Source of the DNA: Penaeus vannamei
Lineage: Eukaryota; Arthropoda; Malacostraca; Decapoda; Penaeidae
DNA length: 64,000 nt
Assembly: GCF_042767895.1 (NCBI RefSeq)
Contig: NC_091552.1
Coordinates: forward strand, 26,768,246 to 26,832,245
Direction of reading: 5' to 3'
Below the pieces are notes generated by a model, which was not told the DNA's origin, ran no database searches, and saw only the letters and a list, made by a program, of their open reading frames with translations. This document shows positions 38,346 to 51,660 of the stretch, one piece after another. Numbering within the stretch: position 1 is the first letter of the stretch; each line of letters starts with the position of its first letter. The position numbers were made by a program, and so were the translations under genes.

Positions 38346-41300
38346 AATAATCATTATAAACTGCATTAATGATGATAATAATGATGATAATCATAATAAT
38401 AATGACTATAATGATAATAATCATAAGAATAATGACAGTAATGATAATAAAGATGATAATAATTATTATCCAGTCCATTTATAATGAAATAAAGGCCAAA
38501 ATAATAAAATCCAATAAGTCGAAAAAAAGGCAAAATCGAGCGTATTACAACCTTTTGAAGGAAGCATCGAAAAAAACCACTTTTCGCTTTTTATTGGTAA
38601 TCATGAGGATTTTAATATCAATTAAGGTAATTGTGATGATTTTCATGATAATTCCTTCATTATATGCAATAATGATGATAATTATGATGATAATGACAAT
38701 GATAATGACAATAATAATGATAATAATGATAAAATCATAATTATAATGATAATTTTGATATTTACAGCATTAATAGCAATAATCAACTCTATTCCTATAA
38801 TTTTCAAAAAAAATAATGACAATAGAAATAATAATAACATCATTATCATTGTCATAATAAGTTATTATTGTCATTATTATTTCTAAAATTATCATTATTG
38901 CTATTATCATTATAAATATAGTTATGATGAAAATAGCTATAATAATTATAAACTGCAACAATGATGATAATAATGATGATAATCAGGATAATAATGACTA
39001 TAATGATAATAATCATAAGAATAATGACAGTAATGATAATAAAGATGATAATAATTAATATCCAGTCCATTTATAATGAAATAAAGGCCATAAGTAATAA
39101 AATCCCATAAGACGAAAAAACGGCAAAATCGAGCGTATTACAACCTTTTGAAGGGAACGTAGAAAAAAACGCACTTCTCGCTTTTTATTGGTAATCATGA
39201 GGATTTTAATACTAATTCAGGTAATTGTGAGGATTTCTAAAAATATCATTATTGCTATTATCATTATGAAAATAGTTATGATGATGAAAATAGCTATAAT
39301 AATTAGCATAATAATCTTTATAACTGCAATAATGATGATAATAATTTTGATATTCATGATAATAATGACTATAATGATAATAATCATAAGAATAATGCCA
39401 GTAACGATAAGAAAGATGATAATAATTATCATCCAGTCCATTTATAATGAAATAAAGACCAAAAGTAATAAAATCCCAAAAGAAGAAAAACGGCAAAATC
39501 TGGCGCATTACAACCATTTGAGAGAAACATCGAAAAAGCCCACTTTTCGCTTTTTACTGGTAATCATGAGGATTTTAACATTAATTCAGGTAATTGTGAT
39601 GATTTTCATGATAATTCCTTCATTATATGCAATAATGATGATAATTATGATGATAATGACAATGATAATGACAGTAATAATGACAATAATGATAAAATCA
39701 TAATTATAATGATAAATTTGATATTTAAAGCATTAATAGCAATAATCAACTCTATTCCAATAATTTTCAGACTAATAATGACAATAAAAATAATAATAAC
39801 ATAATTATCATTGTCATTATAATTATTACTATTGTCATTATTATTTCTAAAATTATCATTATTGCTATTATCATTATGAAAATAGTTATGATGATGAAAA
39901 TAGCTATAATAATTAGCATAATAATCATTATAACTGCAATAATGATGATAATAATGATCATAATCATGATGGCAATGACTATAATGAAAATGATCATAAG
40001 AATAATGACAATAATGATAATAATGATGATAATAATTATTATCCAGTCCATTTATAATGAAATAAAGGCCAAAAGTAATAAAATCCCATAAGTCGAAAAA
40101 ACGGCAAAATCTAGCGTATTACAGCCTTTTGAGAGAAACGTCGAAAAAAAAACTTTCACTTTTTATTTGTAATTATGTGGTAATTATGTTTAATATTAAT
40201 TCAGGTAATTGTGATGATTTTCATGATAATTCACTCATTATATGCAATAATGATGATAATTATGATGATAATGATAATGATAATGACAATAATGATGATA
40301 ATAATGATAAAATCATAAACATAATGATAATTTTGATATTTAGTGCAATAATAGCAATAATCAACACTATTACAATAATTTTCAAACTAATGACAATAGA
40401 AATAATATTAACATAATTATCATTGTCATTACAATTATTACTATTGTCATTATCATTTCTAAAATTATCATTATTACTTTTATCATTATAAAGATAGTTA
40501 TGATGGTGAAAATAGCTATAATAATTAGCATAATAATCATTATAACTGCAATAATGATGATAATAATGAGGATAATCATGATGATAATGACTATAATAAT
40601 AATAATGATAATGATAATGACAGTAATGATAATAATGATGATAACAATTATTATCCAGTCCATTTATAATGAAATCAAGGCCAAAAGTAATAAAATCCCT
40701 AAAGTCGAAAAAACGTCAAAATCTAGCGTATTACAGCCTATTGAGAGAATGGTCAAAAAACCCTTTTCGCTTTTTATTGGTAATTATGAGGATTTTAACA
40801 TTAATACAGGTAATTGTGATGATTTTCATGATAATTCCTTCCTTATATGCAATAATGATGATAATTATGATGATAATGGCAATGATAATGACAATAATAA
40901 TGATAATAATGATAAAATCATAATTATAATGATAATTTTGATAATTACTGCAATAATAGCAATAATAATACCAATAGAAATAATAATAACATAATTATCA
41001 TTGTCATTACAATTATTACTATTGTCATTATCATTTCTAAAATTATCATTATTGCTTTTATCATTATAAAAATAGTGATGATGGTGAAAATAGCTATAAT
41101 AATTAGCATAATAATCATTATAACTGCAATAATGATGATAATAATGAGGATAATCATGATGATAATGACTATAATGATAATAATGATAATAATGACAGTA
41201 ATGATAATAATGATGATAACAATTATTATCCAGTCCATTTATAATGAAATCAAGGCCAAAAGTAATAAAATCCCTAAAGTCGAAAAAACGTCAAAATCTA

Positions 41301-42934
41301 GCGTATTACAGCCTATTGAGAGAATCGTCAAAAAAAACCTTTTCGCTTTTTATTGGTAATTATGAGGATTTTAACATTAATACAGGTAATTGTGATGATT
41401 TTCATGATAATTCCTTCCTTATATGCAATAATGATAATTATGATGATAATGGCAATGATAATGACAATAATAATGATAATAATGATAAAATCATAATTAT
41501 AATGATAATTTTGATAATTACTGCAATAATAGCAATAATCAAGTCTATTATAATAATTTTCAGACTAATAATGACAATAGAAATAATAATAACATCATTA
41601 TCATTGTTATTATAATTATTACTATTGTCATTATTATTTCTAAAATTATCATTATTGCTATTATCATTATAAAGATAGTTATGATGATGAAAATAGCTAT
41701 GATAATTAGCATAATAATCATTATAACTGCAATATTGATGATAATAATGATGATAATCATGATGATAATGACTATAATGACAATAATCATAAGAATAATG
41801 ACAGTAATGATAATAATAGCAATAATCAACTCTATTCCAATAATTTTCAGACTAATAATGACAATAGAAATTATCATTATTGCTATTATCATTATAAAAA
41901 TAGTTATGATGATGAAAATAGCTATAATAATTTGCATAATCATTATAACTCGAATAACTATGATAATAATGATGATAATCATGATGATAATGACTATAAT
42001 GATAATACTCATAAGAATAATGACAGTAACGATAATAATGATGATAATAATTATTATCCAGTCCATTTATAATGAAATCAAGGCTAAAAGTAATAAAATC
42101 CCCAAAGTCGAAAAAACGACATAATCTAGCGTATTACACCCTATTGAGAGAAACGTCGAAAAAAACACTTTTCGGTTTTTATCAGTAATTATGAGGATTT
42201 TAACATTAATTCAGGTAATTGTGATGATTTTCATGATAATTCCTTCATTATATGCAATAATGATGATAATTATGATGATAATGACAATAATAATAAAATC
42301 AGAATTATAATGATAATTTTGATAATTACTCCAATAATATCAATAATCAACTCTATTCCAATAATTTTCAGACTAATAATGACAATAAAAATAATAATAA
42401 CATCATTATCAGTGGCATTATAATTATTACTATTGTCATTATTATTTCTAAAATTATCATTATTGCTATTATCATTAAATGATGAAAATAGCAATAATAA
42501 TTAGCATAATAATTATTATATCTGCAATAATGAGGATAATCATGATGATAATAATGATAATAATCGTAAGAATAATGACAGTAATGATAATAGTGATGAT
42601 AATGATTATTATCCAGTCCATTCATAATGAAATAAAAGAAAAAGTAATAAAATCCCATAAGTCGAAAAAACGGCAAAATCTAGCGTATTACAGACATTTG
42701 AGAGAAACGTCGAAAAAAACCATTTTCGCTTTTTATTGGTAATAATGAGGATTTTAACAATAATCCAGGTAATTGTGATGATTTTCATAATTCCTTCATT
42801 ATATACAATATTGATGATAATTATAATGATAATGAAAATGATAATGAGAATAATTATGATAATGAAAATGATAATGAGAATAATAATGATAATAATGATA
42901 AAATCAAAATTAAAATGATAATTTTGATAATTAC
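38346..42934 (+). repeat. ~595-bp satellite, subfamily F1, plus orientation, about eight units
   Basis: Anchors lie near 38,470, 39,062, 39,436, 40,045, 40,657, 41,230, 42,058 and 42,614. Irregular spacings (374 and 828 bp) indicate an internal deletion and a duplication. The units at about 39,767-41,280 share derived variants with 7,530-9,230 in reverse orientation: AATATTAATTCAGG with a duplicated TAATTATG, GAAATCAAGG, CCCTAAAGTC and ATTAATACAGG. This block is unique to contig B and lies beyond the mirrored overlap. Confidence 0.87.
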
Positions 42935-43434
42935 NNNNNNNNNNNNNNNNNNNNNNNNNNNNNNNNNNNNNNNNNNNNNNNNNNNNNNNNNNNNNNNNNN
43001 NNNNNNNNNNNNNNNNNNNNNNNNNNNNNNNNNNNNNNNNNNNNNNNNNNNNNNNNNNNNNNNNNNNNNNNNNNNNNNNNNNNNNNNNNNNNNNNNNNNN
43101 NNNNNNNNNNNNNNNNNNNNNNNNNNNNNNNNNNNNNNNNNNNNNNNNNNNNNNNNNNNNNNNNNNNNNNNNNNNNNNNNNNNNNNNNNNNNNNNNNNNN
43201 NNNNNNNNNNNNNNNNNNNNNNNNNNNNNNNNNNNNNNNNNNNNNNNNNNNNNNNNNNNNNNNNNNNNNNNNNNNNNNNNNNNNNNNNNNNNNNNNNNNN
43301 NNNNNNNNNNNNNNNNNNNNNNNNNNNNNNNNNNNNNNNNNNNNNNNNNNNNNNNNNNNNNNNNNNNNNNNNNNNNNNNNNNNNNNNNNNNNNNNNNNNN
43401 NNNNNNNNNNNNNNNNNNNNNNNNNNNNNNNNNN
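42935..43434. other. assembly gap (500 N)
   Basis: Again exactly 500 N. Left is F1 satellite. Right starts inside a TTAGG monomer whose counterpart lies in contig B at about 37,465, and the first ~20 bases after the gap are slightly divergent, as at a contig end. Confidence 0.99.
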
Positions 43435-46400
43435 TAGGTTAATTAGGGGAATTTGGTTAGGTTAGGTTAGGTTTAGGTTAGGTTAAGTTAGGTTATGTTA
43501 GGTTAGGGCTAGGTTAGGTTTAGGTTAGGTTAGGTTAGGTTTGGTTAGGTTTAGGTTGCTTAGGTTAAGTTAGGTTTAGGTTAGGTTAGGTCAGGTTTAG
43601 GTTAGGTTAGTTTAGGTTTAGGTTAGGTTAGGTTAAGGTTAGGTTAGGTTAGGTTAGGTTAGTTTAGGTTAGGTTAGGTTTAGGATAGGTTTAGGTTAGG
43701 TTAGGTAAGGTTAGGTTAGGTTAGGTTAAGTTTAAGTTAGGTTAAGTTAGGTTAGGTTACGTTTAGGTTAGGTTAGGTTATGTTTGTGTTAGGTTAGCTT
43801 AGGTTAGGTTTAGGTTAGGTTAGGTTATGTTATGTTATGTTTAGGTTAGGTTAGGTTAGGTTTAGGTTAGGTTAGGTTTAGGTTAGGTTAGGTTAGATTT
43901 AGGTTAGGTTAGGTTTAAGTTATGTTAGGTTAGGTTAGGATAGGTTTAGGTTAGGTTAGGTTAGGTTTAGGTTAGGTTAGGTTTAGGTTAGGTTAGGTTA
44001 GGTTTAGGTTAGGTTAGGTTAGGTTTAGGTTAGGTTAGGTAAAGTTTAGGTTAGGTTAGGTTACGTTTAGGTTAGGTTTGGTTAGGTTAGGTTAGTTTAG
44101 GTTATGTTTGGTTAGGTTTGGTTAGGTCTGGTTAGGTTAGGGTTAGGTTAGGTTAGGTTAGGTTAGGTTTAGGTTACGTTAGGTTACGTTAGGTTGGGTT
44201 AGGTTTAGGTTAGGTTAGGTAGTTTGGTTAGGTTAGGTTAGGCTCAGCTTTGATGGGGAGAGTCCAAATTTCGTTTTCTTACATAAAGTTTATATTAAAT
44301 CAGTTTAATGGAGGTTAGGTTATATTAGCTGGAATTTTGTTAGGTTAGGTTAAGTTAGGTTAGCCTCAGTTTTGATGAGGAAAGTCCAAATTTCGTTTTC
44401 TTACATAAGGTTTATATTAAATCAGTTTAATGGAGATTAGGTTACATTAGCTGGAATTTTGTTAGGTTAGGTTAGGTTAGGTTAGGCTCAGCTTTGATGA
44501 GGAGAGTCTAAATTTCGTTTTCTTACAAAAGGTTTGTATTAAATCAGTTTATTGGTGGTTAGGTTACATTAGCTGGAATTTGGTTAGGTTAGGTTAGGTA
44601 AGGTTTGCTCAAATTTGACGAGGAGAGTCCAAATTTGGTTTTTTACATAAGGTTTATATTAAATCAGCTTAATGGAGGTTAGGTTACAATAGCTGTAATT
44701 TGGTTACGTTAAGTTAGGTTAGGTTAGGCTAGGCTAGGCACAGCTTTCATGAGGAGAGTCCAAATTTCGTTTTCCTACATAGGGTTTATATTAAATCAGT
44801 TTAATGGAGGTTAGGTTACATTAGCTGGAATTTGATTAGGTTAGGTTAGGTTAGGTTAGGTTAGGCTCATCTTTCATGAGGAGAGTCCAAATTTCGTTTT
44901 CTTACATAAGGTTTTTATTAAATTAGTTTCATGGGGGTTAGGTTACATTAGCTGGAATTTGGTTAGTTTAGGTTAGGTTAGGCTCAGCTTTGATGAGGAG
45001 CGTCTAAATTTCGTTTTCTTACATAAGGTTTATATTAAATCAGTTTAATGGAGGTTAGGTTACATTAGCGGGAATTTGGTTAGGTTAGTTTAGGCTCAGC
45101 TTTGATGAGGAGAGTCCAAATTTCGTTTTCTTACATAAAGTTTATATTAAATCAGTTTAATGGAGGTTAGGTTACATTAGCTGGAATTTAGTTAGGTTAG
45201 GTTAGGCTCAGCTTTGATGAGGAGAGTCCAAATTTCGTTTTCTTACATAAGGTTTATCTTAAATCAGTTTAATGGAGGTTAGGTTACATTAACTGGAATT
45301 TGGTTAGGTTAGGTTAGGTTAGGTTCAGCTCATCGTTGATGAGGAGAGTCCAAATTTCGTTTTCTTATATAAAGTTTATATCAAATCAGTTTAATGGAGG
45401 TTAGGTTACATTAGTATGAATTTGGTTACATTAGGTTAGGTTATGTTAGGTTACTTCAGGCTCAGCTTTGATGTGGAGAGTCCAAATTTCGTTTTCGTAC
45501 GTAAGATTTATATTAAATCAGTTTAATGGAGGTTAGGTTACATTAGCTGGAATTTGGTTTGGTTAGGTTAGGTTAGTTTAGGCTCAGCTTTGATGAGGAG
45601 AGTCCAAATTTCGTTTTCTTACATAAAGTTTATATTAAAAAAGTTTAATGGAGGTTAGGTTACATAAGCTGGAATTTGGTTAGGTTAGGCTCAGCTTTGA
45701 TGAGGAGAGTCCAAATTTCGTTTTCTTACATAAGGTTTATATTAAATCAGTTTAATGGAGGTTAGGTTACAATTCCTGGAATTTGGTTAGGTTAAGTTAG
45801 GTTAGGCTCAGCTTTGATAACGAAAGTCCAAATTTCGTTTTCTTACATTAGGTTTATATTAAATCAGTTTAATGGAGATTAGGTTACATTTGCTGGATTT
45901 TGGTTAGGTTAGGCTCGGCTCAGCTTTCACAAGGAGACCCCAAATTGCGTTTTCTTACATAAAGTTTATATTAAATCAATTTAATGCAGGTTAGGTTACA
46001 TTAGCTGGAATTTGGTTAGGTTAGGTTAGTTTAGGATAGGCTCAGCTTTGATGAGGAGAGTCCAAATTTCGTTTTCTTACATAAGTTTTATATTAAATCA
46101 GTTTAATGGAGGTTAAGTTACATTAGTTGGAATTTGGTTAGGTTAGGTTAGGTTAGGTTAGGCTCAGCTTTGATGAGGAGAGTCCAAATTTCGTTTTCGT
46201 ACAAAAGGTTTATATTAAATCAGTTTAATGGAGGTTAGGTTACATTAGCTGGAATTTGGTTAGGTTAGGTTAGGTTTGGTTAGGTTAGGCTCAGCTTTGA
46301 TGAGAAGAGTCCAAATTTCGTTTTCTTACATAAGGTTTATATTAAACTAGTTTAATGGATGTTTAGTTACATTAGCTGGAATTTGGTTAGTTTAGATTAG

Positions 46401-49400
46401 GTCAGGTTAGGCTCAGCTTTGATGAGGAAAGTCCAAATTTCGTTTTCTTACATAAAGTTTATATTAGATCAGTGTAATGGAGGTTAGGTTACATTAGCTG
46501 GAATTTGGTTAGGTTAGGCTATGTTAGGTTATGCTCAGCTTTGATGAGGAGAGTCCACATTTCCTTTTCTTACATAAGGTTTATATGAAATCAGTTTAAT
46601 GGAGGTTAGGTTACATTAGCATGAATTTGGTTAGGTTAGGTTAGGTTAGGCTCAGCTTTGATGATGAGAGTCCAAATTTCGTTTTCTTACATACGGTTTA
46701 TATTAAATCAGTTTAATGGAGGTTAGGTTACATTAGCTGGAATTTGGTTAAGTTAGGTTAGGTTAGGTTACGTTAGGTTTAGGTTAGGTTAGGTTAGGGT
46801 AAGTTTAGGTTAGGTTAGGTTTAGGTTAGGTTAGGTTTAGGGCAGGTTAGGTTAGGTTAAGTTAGTTTAGGTTAATTTAGGTTAGGTTAAGTTAGGTTTA
46901 GGTTAGGTTAGGTTAGATTAGGTTTAGTTTAGGTTAGGTTAAGTTTAGGTTAGGTTAGGTTAGGTTAGGTTAGGTTAGGTTAAGTTTAGGTTAGTTTAGG
47001 TTAGGTTTGGGTAAGGTTAGGTTAGGTTAAGGTTAGGTTAGGTTAGGTTTAGGTTAGGTTAGGTTTAGGTTAGGTTAGGTTTAGGTTAGGTTAGGTTTAG
47101 GTTAGGTTAGGTTTAGGTTAGGTTAGGTTAGGTTAGGTTAGGTTTAGGTTAGGTTAGGTTTAGGTTAGGTTAGTTTAGGTTTAGGTTAGGTTAGGTTTAG
47201 GTTAGGTTAGGTTAGGTTAGGTTAGACTCAGCTTTGATGAGAAGAGTCCAAATTTCGTTTTCTTACATAAGGTTTATATTAAATCCGTTTAATGGAGGTT
47301 AAGTTACATAAGCTGGAATTTGGTTAGGTTAGGTTAGGTTAGGTTATGCTCAGCTTTGATTATTAGAGTCCAAATTTCGTTTTCTTACATAATGTTTATA
47401 TTAAATCATTTTAATGGAGGTTAGGTTACATTAGCTGGAATTTGATTAGGTTAGGTTAGGTTAGGTTAGGCTCAGCTTTGAAGAGGAGAGTCCAAATTTC
47501 GTTTTCTTACATAAGGTTTATATTAAATCAGTTTAATGGAGGTTAGGTTACATTAGCTGGCATTTGGTTAGGTTAGGCTTAGGTTAGGTTAGGTTAGGTT
47601 TAGGTTAGGTTAGGTTTAGGTTAGGTTAGGTTAGGTTTAGGTTAGGTTAGGTTAGGTTTAGGTAAGGTTAGGTTAGGTTTAGGTTAGGTTTAGTTTAGGT
47701 TAGGTTAGGTTAGGGTTAGGTTAGTTTAGGTTAGTTTAGGTTTGGATTAGGTTAGGTTAAGTTTAGGTTAGGTTAGGTATGGTTAGGTTAGGTTAGTTTA
47801 GGTTAGGTTTGGTTAGGTTAGGCTCAGCTTTGATGAGTCCAAATTTCGTTTTCTTACATAAAGTTTATATTAAATCAGTTTAATAGAGGTTAGGTTATAT
47901 TAGCTGGAATTTTGTTAGGTTAGGTTAGGTTAGGTTAGGCTCAGTTGTGATGAAGACTCTCCACAATTTCGTTTTCTTACATAAGGTTTATATTAAATAA
48001 GTATAATGGAGATTAGGTTACATTAGCTGGAATTTGGTTAGGTTGGGTTAGGTTAGGTTAGGCTAGGCTCAGGTTTGATGAGGAGAGTCCAAATTTCGTT
48101 TTCTTACATAAGGTTTATATTAAATTAGTTTAATGGAGGTTAGGTTATATTAGCTGGAATTTGGTTAGGTTAGGTTAGGCTCACCTATGATGAGGAGAGT
48201 CCAAACTTCGTTTTCTTACATAAGGTTTATATTAAATCAATTTAATGGAGGTTAGGTTACATTAGCTAGGATTTGGTTAGGTTACGTTAGGTTAGGTTAG
48301 GCTCAGCTTTGATGAGGAGAGTCCAAATTTCGTTTTCTTACATAAGCTTTATATTAAATCAGTTTAGTGGAGGTCAGGTTACATTAGCTGGTATTTGGTT
48401 AGGTTACATTAGGTTAGGTTAGGCTCAGCTTTGATGAGGAGAGCCCAAATTTCGTTTTCTTACATAAGGTTTATATGAAATCAGTTTATTAGAGGTTAGG
48501 TTCCATTAGCTGGAATTTGGTTAGGTTAGTTTACGTTAGTTTAGGTTAGGTTAGGTTAGGCTGAGCTTTGATGAGGAGAGTCGAAATTTCGTGTTCTTAC
48601 ATAAGGTTTATATTAAATCAGTTTACTAGAGGTTAGGTTACATTAGCTGGAATTTGGTTAGGTTAGGTTTGGCTCAGCTTTGATGAGGAGAGTCCAAATT
48701 TCGTTTTCTTACATAAGTTTTGTATTAAATCAGTTTCATGGAGGTTAGGTTACATTAGCTGGAATTTAGTTAGGTTAGGGTAGGTTAGGTTTGGTTAGGT
48801 TTAGGTTAGGTTAGGTTTAGGTTAGGTTAGTTTAGGTTTAGGTTAGGTTAGGTTTAGGTTAGGTTAGGTTAGGTGTAGGTTAGGTTAGGTTAGGTTAGGT
48901 TTAGGTAAGGTTAGGTTTGGGTTAGGTTAGGTTAGGTTAGGTTAGACTCAGCTTTGATGAGGATAGTCCAAATTTCCTTTTCTTACATAAGGTTTATATT
49001 AAATCAGTTTAATGGAGGTTAGGTTACATTAGATGGAATTTCGTTAGGTTAGGTTAGGTTAGATTAGGCTCAGCTTTGATGAGGAGAATCCAAATTTCGT
49101 TTTCTTACATAAGGTTTATCTTAAATCAGTTTAATGGAGGTTAGGTTACATTAGCTGGAATTTGATTAGGTTAGGTTAGGTTAGGCTCAGCTTTGATGAG
49201 GAGAGTCCAAATTTCGTTTTCTTACATAAAGTTTATATTAAATCAGTTTAATGGAGGTTAGGTTACATTAGCTGGAATTTGGTTAGGTTAGCTTAGCTTA
49301 GCTTAGGCTAGGCTCAGCTTTGATGAGGAGAGTCCAATTTTCGTTTTCTTACATTAGGTTTATATGAAATCAGTTTAATGGAGGTTAGGTTACATTAGCT

Positions 49401-50622
49401 GAAATTTGATTAGGTTAGTTTAGGTTAGGTTAGGTTAGGCTCAGCTTTGATGAGGAGACTCCAAATTTCGTTTTCTTTCATAAGGTTTATATGAAATCAG
49501 TTTAATGGAGGTTAGGTTACATTAGCTGGAATTTGGTTAGGTTAGGTTAGGCTAGGTTATGTTAGGTTAGGCTCAGCTTTGATGAGGAGAGTCCAAATTT
49601 CATTTTCTTACTTAAGGTTTATATTAAATCAGTTTAATGGAGGTTAGGTTACATTAGCTGGAATTTGGTTAGGTTATATTAGGTTAGGCTCAACCTTGAT
49701 GAGGAAAGTCCAAATTTCGTTTTCTTACATAAGGTTTCTATTAAATCAGTTTAATGGAGGTTAGGTTACATTAGCTGGAATTTGGTTAGGTTAGGTTAGG
49801 CTCATCTTTGATGAGGAGAGTCCAAATTTCGTTTTCTTACATAAGGTTTATATCAAATTAGTTTAATGGAGGTTAGGTTACATTAGCTGGAATTTGGTTA
49901 GGTTAGGTTAGGTTAGGTTAGGTTAGGTTAGGCTCAGCTTTAGTGAGGAGACCCCAAATTTCGGTTTCTTACATAAGGTTTATATGAAATCAGTTTAATG
50001 GAGGTTAGGTTACATTAGCTTGAATTTGGTTAGGTTAGGTTAGGTTAGATTAGGCTCAGCTTTGATGAGGAGAGTCCAAATTTCGTTTTCTTTCATAGGG
50101 TTTATATTAAATCAGTTTAATGGAGGTTAGGTTACATTAGGTGGACTTTGGTTAGGTTAGGTTAGGTTAGGCTCAGCTTTGATGAGGAGAGTTCAAATTT
50201 CGTTTTCTTACATAAGGTTTATATAAAATCAGTTTAATGGAGGTTAGGTTACATTTGCTTGAATTTGGTTAGGTTAGGTTAGGTTAGGTTTAGGTTAGGT
50301 TAGGTTTAGGTTAGGTTAGTTTAGGTTAGGTTAGGTTTAGGTTAGGTTAGGTTAGGTTAGGTTAGGTTTAGGTTAGGTTTAGGTTAGGTTAGGTTAGGTT
50401 AGCTTTAGGTTAGGTTAGGTTAGGTTAGGGTAGGTTTAGGTTAGGTTAGGTTTAGGTTAGGTTAGGTTCAGGTTAGGTCAGGCTAGGTTAGGTTTAGGTT
50501 AGGTTATGTTAGTTTAGGTTAGGTTAGGTTAGGTTAGGGATAGGTTAAGTTAGGTTTAGGTTAGGTTAGGTTTAGGTTAGGTTAGGTTAGGTTAGGTTAG
50601 ATTAGGTTAGGTTAGGTTAGTC
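43435..50622 (+). repeat. TTAGG satellite with telomere-like blocks (contig C)
   Basis: Reverse-complement counterpart of the contig B array. Telomere-like TTAGG/TTTAGG blocks lie at about 43,465-44,235, 46,750-47,225, 47,570-47,822, 48,780-48,948 and 50,270-50,622, matching five of the six blocks of contig B in inverse order. Between them are ~115-bp monomers. Small length differences between matched blocks are whole pentamers or monomers, as expected of slippage or misassembly in tandem DNA. Confidence 0.93.
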
Positions 50623-50812
50623 ATAATAATCATTACCTAAATTATTAATGTCATTTTCATCATTATAATTATTTTAATAATGATAATGGCAATAATGATA
50701 ATTCTGGAAATAATAACAACAACAATAAGGATTATAATAACAATAATAGCCGTGTTATGATTACTTCTATATAATTACTTTTATTATTATTTCTGTTATC
50801 ATTGTCTTTATT
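50623..50812 (-). repeat. F2 satellite fragment between telomere-like array and PLE C
   Basis: An F2 fragment in reverse orientation, the counterpart of 30,275-30,472. It begins directly after the last TTAGGTTAG and ends at TTATTATC, where PLE coding sequence starts. Confidence 0.8.
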
Positions 50813-50814
50813 AT

Positions 50815-51660
50815 CATGAGAAAATTTGGCTACAAGATTTCCCCACCTCCTTAAAACCTTTCAAATATTTTCGCTATGTAGATGATACCTTGTTACTATT
50901 CAGGTCCAGTGATCATATTAAATTGTTTTTAAATTATCTAAATGATAAACATCCTACTATAAAATTTACTCATGAAGTGGAATCTAATGGCAGTCTACCC
51001 TTTTTGGATATTAACATTTTTCGTGACAATAATTATTTTACTACATCAGTGTACAGGAAACCAACTGGCCTCACTACAGAATTTAGTTCTTACATTCCCA
51101 TTAAATATAAAAGCAACCTAGTTTCAATTTTAATATATAGGGCCTCTAAGATATCCAAGAATTATCACATTTTCCACCAAGAGGTTGAATTTATCATCAG
51201 CATCCTTAAATTAAATAGTTTCCCTCTAAATTTCATTTTTAATATAATCAGGAAAACTGTTAATAAACTAGTCTCACCACAGTCTACCCCTCTATCTGTC
51301 TCAAAGGATATAATATACATGAAATTGCCATATCTGGGTTCATTAAGTCATAGTCTTGGGAGAAATTTATGTAGGATTGTCCATAATAATTACAGAACTG
51401 TAAAACTGAAAATTGTATACACAAACTCCACAAATATTGGTAATTTTTTCAAATTCAAAGACAGAATACCCACTCCTCTATGCTCTTCCAATGTATATAA
51501 GTTCTCGTGTGATAACTGTAATGCTATCTATGTGGGTAAAACAACCCGTAATTTGTTTATGCGCATGGAAGACCATACAGGTTCCCCATACAGAAATAAG
51601 AATTTAAAGCTCTCAAGCCCTACTAAGTCTTCAATCAGGCATCACTCCTTTCTCTTATAA
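50815..51660 (+). pseudogene. PLE RT C-terminus plus GIY-YIG endonuclease (copy C), truncated
   Basis: One open frame from the truncation point (HEKIWLQD) through YVDD (about 50,875-50,886) to the stop at 51,658-51,660. The GIY-YIG core (VYKFSCDNCNAIYVGKTTRN) lies at about 51,493-51,552, followed by NLFMRMEDHTG with the conserved R and E/H positions. RT motifs A and B are missing. It differs from copy B at four positions over the last 256 residues by my reading. Confidence 0.83.
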